NCBI GenBank assembly: GCA_022865545.1 | Contig: JALHTA010000203.1 | Location: 1 to 5,084, forward strand | Direction: 5' to 3' | Length of the DNA: 5,084 nt | Origin: Actinomycetota bacterium | GTDB taxonomy: Bacteria > Actinomycetota > Humimicrobiia > Humimicrobiales > Humimicrobiaceae | Program-made: the position numbers and the translations under genes | In this document: piece after piece, positions 1-4,895 of the stretch | How the letters are laid out: each line of letters opens with the position of its first letter | Numbering within the stretch: the stretch's first letter is position 1 | The notes under the pieces: model-generated | Databases searched by the model: none | The model's input: only the letters and a program-made list of their open reading frames with translations | What the model was told of the DNA's origin: nothing

Positions 1-813
1 CATCTTTACGGCATCTTCATATTCGTTTTGATCTATATAACCCAGCCGGAACATATTAGTAAGTACCAGGTTTCTTCTCTCCATGGCTGCGTCTTCATCA
101 ATATAAGGTGAATGCAGATATGTCTGGAGCAGGCCAGCGATCATGGCACATTCGGAAAGGTTTAAGTATTCGACATCCTTATTGAAATATATCTTGGCGG
201 CTGCCTGTACACCATAGGCGCCTTCTCCCAGATAGACAATATTTAGATATTTTTCAAGTATTTCATCCTTTGAATATATCTGCTCAAGCTGATATGCAAG
301 GACTACTTCCTTGATCTTTCTTTCATAGGTAATATCGTATTTTTCCTCAGGCATATATACATTTTTCACATATCCTTGCGTGATAGTACTCGCACCCTGT
401 TCCACATCACCGGATACAACATTAATAATAAGGGAACGTATTATTCCTTCCATATCGAAACCTGGATGCTGGTAATACCTCTCATCCTCGATGGCTATTA
501 CTGCATTTATAAGGTTTCTGGGTATCTGTTGGAGGGGGACAAGTTCACGGTTCTCTTCACCGTGAAAAGTAGCTATAAGTGTTCCGTCTGCTGCATATAT
601 TCTTGAGGTCAGGGCACCCTCGGCAGGTGTAAATTCCTCTATTTTTGGAAGGTCATGTGTAAACTGGCCGATAGCCTGGAAAATAAACATTGTGAGTCCC
701 GAAAAACCTACAACAAAAAAGAGGTTTATGGCCAGCAGTATTGCAATAATACCGATGATGGCTTTAAATAATCTTCCCCGCCTCTTATAATGTTTCTTTC
801 TTAATCTGGACAT
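1..813 (-). CDS. Class A penicillin-binding protein, N-terminal part (peptidoglycan glycosyltransferase, GT51), truncated by window edge
   Basis: Read from an ATG at 813-811, the minus strand stays open for 271 codons to the window edge with no stop, so the 3' end is missing. The protein starts with a basic tail (about residues 3-17), then a membrane anchor (about 18-46). A GT51 glycosyltransferase domain follows, which polymerises lipid II into glycan strands outside the membrane. Visible motifs are EDERYYQHPGFD (109-120, catalytic Glu109), GASTITQ with K150-N151 (140-151), RKIKE (165-169, second catalytic Glu169) followed by a conserved SKDEILEKYLN stretch (181-191), and YLGEGAYGVQAAAKIYF (194-210). 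Whole family members are usually 600-900 residues with a C-terminal transpeptidase domain, which would lie beyond position 1, so a bifunctional PBP1A-like enzyme is inferred. The start is supported by the basic-plus-hydrophobic N terminus and by lack of an earlier in-frame start nearby, although no good Shine-Dalgarno precedes it. Oddity: the usual TQQ of motif 2 reads TQG (Gly147). Confidence 0.93.
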   Translation of the reverse strand, partial: MSRLRKKHYKRRGRLFKAIIGIIAILLAINLFFVVGFSGLTMFIFQAIGQFTHDLPKIEEFTPAEGALTSRIYAADGTLIATFHGEENRELVPLQQIPRNLINAVIAIEDERYYQHPGFDMEGIIRSLIINVVSGDVEQGASTITQGYVKNVYMPEEKYDITYERKIKEVVLAYQLEQIYSKDEILEKYLNIVYLGEGAYGVQAAAKIYFNKDVEYLNLSECAMIAGLLQTYLHSPYIDEDAAMERRNLVLTNMFRLGYIDQNEYEDAVKM

Positions 814-851
814 AAGTAAATAGTTTTCTTTATAAAAAATATAATAATTTA

Positions 852-881
852 ATTATCTACTCAAATTTTACATATTATCAA
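852..881 (-). promoter_or_regulatory. Candidate sigma-70 type promoter for the PBP gene
   Basis: On the minus strand TTGATA (881-876) is followed after 18 nt by GATAAT (857-852). Each hexamer matches the sigma-70 consensus at five of six positions. Transcription would start near 845, giving a leader of about 30 nt before the ATG at 813. The region is extremely AT-rich, so promoter-like matches are easy to find by chance; this one is the best placed and best spaced that I see. Confidence 0.4.
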
Positions 882-902
882 ATTTCTACTAAATTTTACA
901 TA
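857..902. repeat. Two near-identical 17-18 nt direct repeats upstream of the PBP gene
   Basis: CTACTCAAATTTTACATA (857-874) and CTACTAAATTTTACATA (886-902) differ only by one inserted C. They are about 28-29 bp apart start to start, close to three helical turns. The first copy lies in the spacer of the candidate PBP promoter and the second lies just upstream of its -35 box, a position that would suit a tandem-site regulator. Function is inferred from position only. Confidence 0.55.
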
Positions 903-974
903 GGGGAATGCAAAGAGGTAATGATTTTTTGGACTCAAAATATTGCAATGATCAATGGATAAACTATCGGGTAT

Positions 975-1018
975 TATTGAAATATTAATAACAAAATGAA
1001 AAGCGCAATATTTCAATA
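975..1018. repeat. 12-bp inverted repeat upstream of the importer promoter
   Basis: TATTGAAATATT (975-986) and its exact reverse complement AATATTTCAATA (1007-1018) are separated by 20 nt. The pair ends 22 bp upstream of the -35 box at 1041. It could be a two-site binding target for a regulator, or a chance product of base composition, since only two of the 12 pairs are G-C. Confidence 0.45.
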
Positions 1019-1034
1019 GGAATTTCAATAGGAA
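1011..1034. repeat. Tandem 12-bp duplication
   Basis: TTTCAATAGGAA occurs twice back to back (1011-1022 and 1023-1034), and the following TT extends the match. The repeat ends six bases before the candidate -35 box. The first copy overlaps the right arm of the inverted repeat at 975-1018. It could be a replication-slippage duplication or a duplicated regulator half site. Confidence 0.6.
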
Positions 1035-1040
1035 TTAAAA

Positions 1041-1069
1041 TTGACATGCAGAAATAAAGCTGGTAATCT
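1041..1069 (+). promoter_or_regulatory. Candidate promoter of the ABC importer operon
   Basis: A perfect -35 hexamer TTGACA (1041-1046) is followed after exactly 17 nt by TAATCT (1064-1069). The -10 hexamer matches consensus at only three positions, but it is preceded by TGG, the TGn signature of an extended -10 element. Transcription would begin near 1076, leaving a leader of roughly 67 nt before the ATPase start at 1144. This is the strongest promoter match in the window. Confidence 0.6.
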
Positions 1070-1083
1070 TTTTATATACTAAA

Positions 1084-1093
1084 AAAACGTTTT
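1084..1093. promoter_or_regulatory. LacI-family-like operator palindrome
   Basis: AAAACGTTTT is a perfect 10-bp palindrome with the central CG typical of LacI/GalR-family operators. It lies about 8-17 nt downstream of the predicted transcription start, where a bound repressor would block initiation or escape. Sugar importers of this class are commonly controlled by LacI-family repressors. No regulator gene is in the window, and the symmetry does not extend beyond ten bases, so the assignment is inference. Confidence 0.4.
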
Positions 1094-1143
1094 GCTGAAA
1101 GTATTTCATTTAATATTAATATCCATATATTTTTTAAAATAAT

Positions 1144-2664
1144 ATGACTGATGATAATATTTTCCTTCAAATAAATAAGCTTACAAAAAATTTCCCTGGC
1201 GTTAAAGCTCTTTCAGAAGTTGATTTCACTGTAAAAAAAGGTGAAGTACACGCCCTGGTAGGCGAAAACGGTGCAGGAAAATCCACACTCATTAAAATCC
1301 TTGGAGGGGTCTACAGGGCAGACAGCGGAGATGTATTCCTGGATGGCAAAAAAGTTAATATTGCAAATACGCGCCAGGCCCAGATGAATAAGATCGCTGT
1401 GATATATCAGGAATTTTATTTGATACCTGACCTATCAGTGGCTGAGAATATTTTTGTAGGAAGAGAACCAAGAATACTCGGAAAGACTTTCATAAACTGG
1501 CGGAAGATGAATTCTGATGCAAAAAAAATCCTGGACAGGCTCGGAATAGATATTGATTGTAAGAAATATGTCTCGGATCTATCGATTGCAGAGAGACAGA
1601 TGGTAGAGATAGCGAAAGCACTATCCGTAGATGCAAGACTATTTATAATGGATGAACCGACTGCATCACTGACCGAAAAAGAAGTAGTAAAGCTCTTTGA
1701 GATCATGGATGAACTGAAAAGGCAGGGGGTCTCTATAATATATATCTCACACCGCCTTGAGGAAGCTTTTAAGTTGTCTGACAGGATAACAGTTCTTAGG
1801 GATGGCAAAAAGATCGGCACCATGATCACCAGGGAAACAAATCAGGAAGAAATAGTCTCGATGATGGTCGGTAAAATAGTCAAAGAATACTTTGCCGAGA
1901 AGAAGACAGAAGCTGACTGGAAAGAAGTGATGCTGGAAGTTAAGGATTATAATATTGCGGATAATGTATATGATGTAAATTTTAAACTATTTAAAGGAGA
2001 GATCCTCGGTTTTGCGGGGGTACTGGGGTCCGGGATACATCCTCTCCTTAGATCGATCTACGGTATTTCCCCGAGAACAACCGGGAATATATATTTTGAA
2101 AATAAAAAAGTAGATATTAAGAATTCCCGCAGTGCAATAGAACTTGGTATAGGATATGTCACCGAAGACAGGAAAAACGAAGGGCTTCTGTACGACATGT
2201 CTGTCCTGCAAAATCTTACAATAATAATTATTAAGAAATTAACATATATTAAGGGTTTATTTATTAGAGCAAAAAGTGAAAGAAAAGTCTTTGATGATAT
2301 GAGTAAATCCCTTGATATAAAGTATGCAAGCCCATATCAGAGGATTGTCTATCTCAGCGGTGGTAATCAGCAAAAAGTCGTGATAGGCAGGACCCTTGTA
2401 AGTGATACTAAGGTATTGATCCTTCTTGAACCCACCAGGGGGATAGATGTGGGGGCAAAAGCTGAGATCCATAGAATAATGATCGATCTGGCAAAGAAGG
2501 GTATTTCTATTATCCTGTCCTCATCAGAACTACCTGAGCTGGTTAATCTGACTGATAGGACATTAGTTTTCTATAAAGGCAAAATAAATGCAGAATTTAA
2601 TAGGGAAAATATGAATGAAGAAAAGCTGGTAGCAGCCCAGATAGGACAGAATATTAATAATTGA
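1144..2664 (+). CDS. Sugar ABC importer ATP-binding protein, two fused ATPase domains (RbsA/MglA type)
   Basis: This 506-residue protein has the usual length and layout of the cytoplasmic ATPase of CUT2 sugar importers. The first ATPase domain has Walker A GENGAGKST (40-48), Q-loop Gln89, a signature-like LSIAERQ (146-152), Walker B LFIMDEP (166-172) and H-loop His203. The second begins near 262 and has the family landmark YVTEDRKNEGL (338-348), a full LSGGNQQ signature (404-410) and LEPTRGIDVG (428-437), with SSE at 460-462 replacing the H-loop as is usual. Oddities: its Walker A region reads GVLGSGIHPL (292-301), where relatives commonly have GAGRTEL/GAGRSEL, and Leu428 stands where Walker B normally has Asp. 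The composite site pairing domain 1 Walker A/B with the domain 2 signature remains intact, so activity is expected. The start is supported by the conserved N terminus, although no Shine-Dalgarno is visible. The first permease starts 55 bp downstream. Substrate is not identifiable. Confidence 0.95.
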   Translation: MTDDNIFLQINKLTKNFPGVKALSEVDFTVKKGEVHALVGENGAGKSTLIKILGGVYRADSGDVFLDGKKVNIANTRQAQMNKIAVIYQEFYLIPDLSVAENIFVGREPRILGKTFINWRKMNSDAKKILDRLGIDIDCKKYVSDLSIAERQMVEIAKALSVDARLFIMDEPTASLTEKEVVKLFEIMDELKRQGVSIIYISHRLEEAFKLSDRITVLRDGKKIGTMITRETNQEEIVSMMVGKIVKEYFAEKKTEADWKEVMLEVKDYNIADNVYDVNFKLFKGEILGFAGVLGSGIHPLLRSIYGISPRTTGNIYFENKKVDIKNSRSAIELGIGYVTEDRKNEGLLYDMSVLQNLTIIIIKKLTYIKGLFIRAKSERKVFDDMSKSLDIKYASPYQRIVYLSGGNQQKVVIGRTLVSDTKVLILLEPTRGIDVGAKAEIHRIMIDLAKKGISIILSSSELPELVNLTDRTLVFYKGKINAEFNRENMNEEKLVAAQIGQNINN

Positions 2665-2699
2665 TAGAACAGGTTTGTATATTATAGGGGATTATCAAT

Positions 2700-2726
2700 A
2701 TGCTTTTAAGGGATAGAGAATGGTAA
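2700..2726 (+). other. Possible 8-codon upstream ORF overlapping the first permease start
   Basis: AGGGGA (2686-2691) sits 8 nt before an ATG at 2700, which opens an eight-codon frame (MLLRDREW) ending in TAA at 2724-2726. The stop overlaps the first codons of the permease gene, which is in another frame and starts at 2720. Such an overlap could couple translation of the permease to the short frame. There is no sign that the peptide itself is conserved or functional. Confidence 0.25.
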
Positions 2727-3682
2727 GATTTCTAAAATTATATGAAAAGATCGGAATATTTATACTGATTATCCTGGGGAGTGTTTACTTATCTATTGCC
2801 AGTCCAAATTTCTTTAAAGTCGATACAATTTTATCGATCATAACACAGGGTACTTATGGGGGGATCGTCGCTTTTGGAATGGTCCTGGCTATAACAAGCG
2901 GAGGGTTTGATCTTTCGGTGGACGCCGTTGTGGCGCTTACTAGTGTTACTTTAGCCATGACCATTCCAAATCTTGGTGTTCCCCTGGCAATTATAGTATC
3001 GATACTTTTCAGCTGTATAGTAGGATTTCTAAATGGAGTACTGATCACGAAATTTGGAGTAAATCCTCTAATAACCACTTTATCTATGGCTACTATTGTG
3101 AGAGGGGTAGCTTTTTTAATTACAAGGGGAAGACAGATACCAATAAGCCAAAGCGGGTTTATGAACATTGGTACCGGTAAATTATGGGGAATTCCTTATC
3201 CTATAATAATAATGGTAGTTATCTTTATTGTATTTTATTTATTGCTATACCAGACTTCGCTTGGGAGGTATATTAGTGCAGTCGGGTCAAATGAGGGAGC
3301 AGCCCTTATTTCCGGTTTAAATGTTACATTTATAAAAATAATGGTATATGTGCTTGTTGCCTTCACTGCCAGTATTGTAGGAGTTATAAGGACCTCGCAG
3401 GCACTGATAGGAATTCCCAGTATGGCCCCCGGATTTACTTTAACGGTTTTGACCATTACGATCCTGGGTGGGACAAGCTTGTCAGGCGGAAGAGGCAATC
3501 TGGTGGGAGCGGTTTTTGCCGGGATATTCATCTCTATGATCTACTATGGTTTGAATCTATTGGGCGTAGAATATTTCTACCAGATGCTCGCAGTAGGACT
3601 GGTACTAATATTTGCGCTCTTTATTGACGGACTCAGAGGAAGATATCTGGAGGTTGCCAAGATCAAAGGAATAAAAGTATAG
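2720..3682 (+). CDS. Sugar ABC importer permease, first of two (RbsC-like, BPD_transp_2 family)
   Basis: This 320-residue, very hydrophobic protein is one half of the membrane pore of the importer and should have about 8-10 membrane segments (first at about 11-28, last about 288-303). Family landmarks in order are GGFDLSVD (61-68, usually DLSVG), LNGVLITKFGVNPLITTLS (104-122), the cytoplasmic coupling segment LGRYISAVGSNEGAALISG (181-199) that should contact the ATPase, and LGGTSLSGGRG (249-259). The acidic residue that many relatives carry just before LGGTSL (the YELDAIAA pattern) is absent; here it reads FTLTVLTIT (239-247). The ATG at 2720 is chosen because AAGGGA (2708-2713) lies 6 nt upstream. 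The gene follows the ATPase by 55 bp and precedes the second permease by 13 bp, so all three are probably co-transcribed. It most likely pairs with the second permease as a heterodimer. Confidence 0.93.
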   Translation: MVRFLKLYEKIGIFILIILGSVYLSIASPNFFKVDTILSIITQGTYGGIVAFGMVLAITSGGFDLSVDAVVALTSVTLAMTIPNLGVPLAIIVSILFSCIVGFLNGVLITKFGVNPLITTLSMATIVRGVAFLITRGRQIPISQSGFMNIGTGKLWGIPYPIIIMVVIFIVFYLLLYQTSLGRYISAVGSNEGAALISGLNVTFIKIMVYVLVAFTASIVGVIRTSQALIGIPSMAPGFTLTVLTITILGGTSLSGGRGNLVGAVFAGIFISMIYYGLNLLGVEYFYQMLAVGLVLIFALFIDGLRGRYLEVAKIKGIKV

Positions 3683-3695
3683 AAGAGGATCAGGA

Positions 3696-4676
3696 ATGGA
3701 TAACGAAAGGTCCAGGAAGATAAAGCATAAAGCAGGAACAATATGGGGCAGTTTCGGCCTGCCTTTTATTTTAATTATTGTTCTTGCATTTTTTTCAATA
3801 CAATCGGCTAATTTTGTATCATGGAGGAACTTGCTTAGTACAGTGGGATTCTCATCCTATGTAGCCATAGCTGCAATAGGTATGACCTTTATTATAATGA
3901 CCGGAAATTTTGATATTTCCATAGGGTCGATGCTTGCCCTGGTCGCAGTACTGGGCTCTTCATTTATTCCAGGGATCGGTGGCGTACTCGGAGTCCTCTC
4001 AACACTTATTATCGCAACCCTTCTTGGTTTTATAAATGGATTATTCGTGACCAAGCTCCGCATACCAGCATTTATTACAACTTTAGGAATGCTATTTATT
4101 TTCAGGGCACTTGCATATATTTATACTGATAATTATCCTGTATATATAGATAATAGATTCTGGCTCTTTATTGGCAATGGCAAGATCTTTAAGGTAATAC
4201 CTCTTCCGATTATTATAACTGCAGTTTGTTATACCGTAGCCTATCTGGTCCTCAGAAGATCACCCCTTGGCAGATATATTGTAGCGGTAGGAACCAATTC
4301 AAGGGCTGCTGAGCTTTCAGGAATAAATGTGGATAATATCAAGATATTTGCCTTTGCATTTTCAGGATTTTTTGTCGGGGTCGCAGCAGTCATAAATTCT
4401 GCAAATATGGGTGCAGCCAATCCGGGTCTACTGGGTCAAAACTATGAGTTTCAGGTAATAACCGCAGTGGTCCTGGGCGGTACCCTGCTGGGCGGCGGTA
4501 ATGGCAGCCTTGGTGGTGCATTGGTTGCGGCGATGATAATAACATTTCTTGGAAACGGGATGGGACTACTGCAGGTAGGTTCTTACTGGCAATTAGTAGT
4601 CACCGGAATGGTAATGATCATTGCTGTCTCACTTAATAAGTTAAAATTCTATTTACTTGGACAGGGAGAATTATAG
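3696..4676 (+). CDS. Sugar ABC importer permease, second of two (RbsC-like, BPD_transp_2 family)
   Basis: This 326-residue membrane protein is homologous to, but clearly different from, the permease just upstream, so the importer probably uses a heterodimeric pore. A basic cytoplasmic tail (about 1-13) is followed by a first membrane helix (about 21-38) and roughly nine more. Landmarks are GNFDISIGS (70-78), NGLFVTKLRIPAFITTLG (114-131), the ATPase-coupling segment LGRYIVAVGTNSRAAELSG (191-209), NYEFQVITAVVLGG (249-262, with the conserved acidic residue Glu251) and GGTLLGGGNG (261-270). Its motifs match the usual family pattern more closely than those of the first permease. The ATG at 3696 is preceded by AGAGGA (3684-3689) at 6 nt spacing, and only 13 nt separate it from the previous stop, a tight operonic link. 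The order ATPase-permease-permease-binding protein is that of lsrACDB, but substrate cannot be inferred from the permease. Confidence 0.94.
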   Translation: MDNERSRKIKHKAGTIWGSFGLPFILIIVLAFFSIQSANFVSWRNLLSTVGFSSYVAIAAIGMTFIIMTGNFDISIGSMLALVAVLGSSFIPGIGGVLGVLSTLIIATLLGFINGLFVTKLRIPAFITTLGMLFIFRALAYIYTDNYPVYIDNRFWLFIGNGKIFKVIPLPIIITAVCYTVAYLVLRRSPLGRYIVAVGTNSRAAELSGINVDNIKIFAFAFSGFFVGVAAVINSANMGAANPGLLGQNYEFQVITAVVLGGTLLGGGNGSLGGALVAAMIITFLGNGMGLLQVGSYWQLVVTGMVMIIAVSLNKLKFYLLGQGEL

Positions 4677-4768
4677 CCGGTCCAGGTATGCTGTTTTATA
4701 ACAAAGTATAAATTTATTATAAATATTTTTAATATCTTAACAGGTGAAATGGGAGGGGGTGGATTAAA

Positions 4769-4807
4769 ATGAAAGAATATAGGGTTTGTTTAAATAATAA
4801 TCGTTGA
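4769..4807 (+). other. Possible 12-codon leader ORF upstream of the binding-protein gene
   Basis: A purine-rich GGAGGGGG stretch (4752-4759) precedes an ATG at 4769, which opens a frame coding MKEYRVCLNNNR and ending with TGA at 4805-4807. Its start region GGATTAAAATGAAA (4761-4774) matches the real start region of the downstream gene (4888-4901) at 13 of 14 bases. The frame runs through the 5' arm of the hairpin at 4782-4845, so translation would be expected to disturb that structure. It could be a regulatory leader or the debris of a duplicated gene start. Confidence 0.3.
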
Positions 4808-4845
4808 TCATAAAATTACAGGTGATCATCTACTTGAACAAACCC
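4782..4845 (+). promoter_or_regulatory. Nested RNA hairpin between permease and binding-protein genes
   Basis: GGGTTTGTT (4782-4790) pairs perfectly with AACAAACCC (4837-4845). One U-G and two A-U pairs extend the stem to 12 bp (4782-4793 with 4834-4845). Inside it, TGATCA plus U (4805-4811) can pair with G plus TGATCA (4822-4828) around a 10-nt loop. No U tract follows, so it is not a standard terminator. In operons where the binding protein must outnumber the permeases, such hairpins can protect or process the mRNA; that role is inferred here. Confidence 0.5.
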
Positions 4846-4862
4846 GATCAGCACTTTATTAA
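4834..4862 (+). promoter_or_regulatory. Weak candidate internal promoter for the binding-protein gene
   Basis: TTGAAC (4834-4839) and TATTAA (4857-4862) each match the consensus at four of six positions, with an ideal 17-nt spacer. A start near 4869 would leave a short leader containing the strong ribosome site. The -35 box overlaps the 3' arm of the hairpin. In DNA this AT-rich the match could easily be chance. Confidence 0.22.
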
Positions 4863-4882
4863 TGGATGAAAAAAGAAAGATT

Positions 4883-4890
4883 AGGAGGGA
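4883..4890 (+). promoter_or_regulatory. Strong ribosome binding site deciding the binding-protein start
   Basis: AGGAGGGA is the best Shine-Dalgarno in the window, with 7 nt between its GGAGG core and the ATG at 4896. An in-frame ATG 30 nt upstream (4866) has no such site, so 4896 is the preferred start. It suggests higher translation of the binding protein than of the permeases. Confidence 0.75.
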
Positions 4891-4895
4891 TTAAG

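Larger units (their letters stand above)
814..1143. other. Divergent intergenic region, 330 bp, no gene
   Basis: This very AT-rich stretch separates two genes reading away from each other. I see no convincing coding sequence, tRNA or structured RNA in it. It holds the candidate minus-strand promoter and direct repeats (852-902), an AT-rich 12-bp inverted repeat (975-986 with 1007-1018), a 12-bp tandem duplication (1011-1034), the candidate plus-strand promoter (1041-1069) and a LacI-type palindrome (1084-1093). The segment 903-974 shows nothing I can assign. Confidence 0.8.
4677..4895. other. Intergenic region before the binding-protein gene, 219 bp
   Basis: This gap is much longer than the 13-55 bp gaps elsewhere in the operon. 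The first part (about 4690-4740) is almost pure A+T and carries no GC-rich hairpin with a U tract, so I see no intrinsic terminator. The second part holds a possible leader ORF (4769-4807), a nested hairpin (4782-4845), a weak promoter candidate (4834-4862) and the binding-protein ribosome site (4883-4890). Confidence 0.75.

Noticed and set aside
376..606. Plus-strand 76-codon open frame inside the PBP region
   Set aside because: It lies wholly antisense to the PBP coding sequence, whose conserved GT51 motifs cover the same bases. Its own translation shows no domain and no ribosome site.
1416..1829. Minus-strand 137-codon open frame within the ATPase gene
   Set aside because: It is antisense to conserved ATPase motifs and its composition (Ser/Ile-rich, low complexity) is typical of a shadow frame.
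2854..3531. Two minus-strand frames (98 and 104 codons) opposite the first permease
   Set aside because: They are reverse-strand shadows of a hydrophobic membrane-protein gene, with no recognisable product or start signals.
4690..4740. AT-rich stretch after the second permease as an intrinsic terminator
   Set aside because: It contains only A/T self-complementary segments, without a GC-rich stem followed by a U tract.
4751..4762. G-rich run as a G-quadruplex
   Set aside because: Only two G runs of three or more bases are present, and four are needed; a ribosome-binding purine stretch is a simpler reading.
949..4828. TGATCA palindromes at 949-954, 4805-4810 and 4823-4828 as a shared operator
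   Set aside because: The six-base core also occurs inside coding sequence (near 3043) and the flanks are not symmetrical or shared, so it is consistent with chance.
4866..4895. Earlier in-frame start for the binding protein at 4866
   Set aside because: It lacks a Shine-Dalgarno and would put ten extra, mostly charged residues before a complete lipoprotein signal peptide, while 4896 has an excellent ribosome site.
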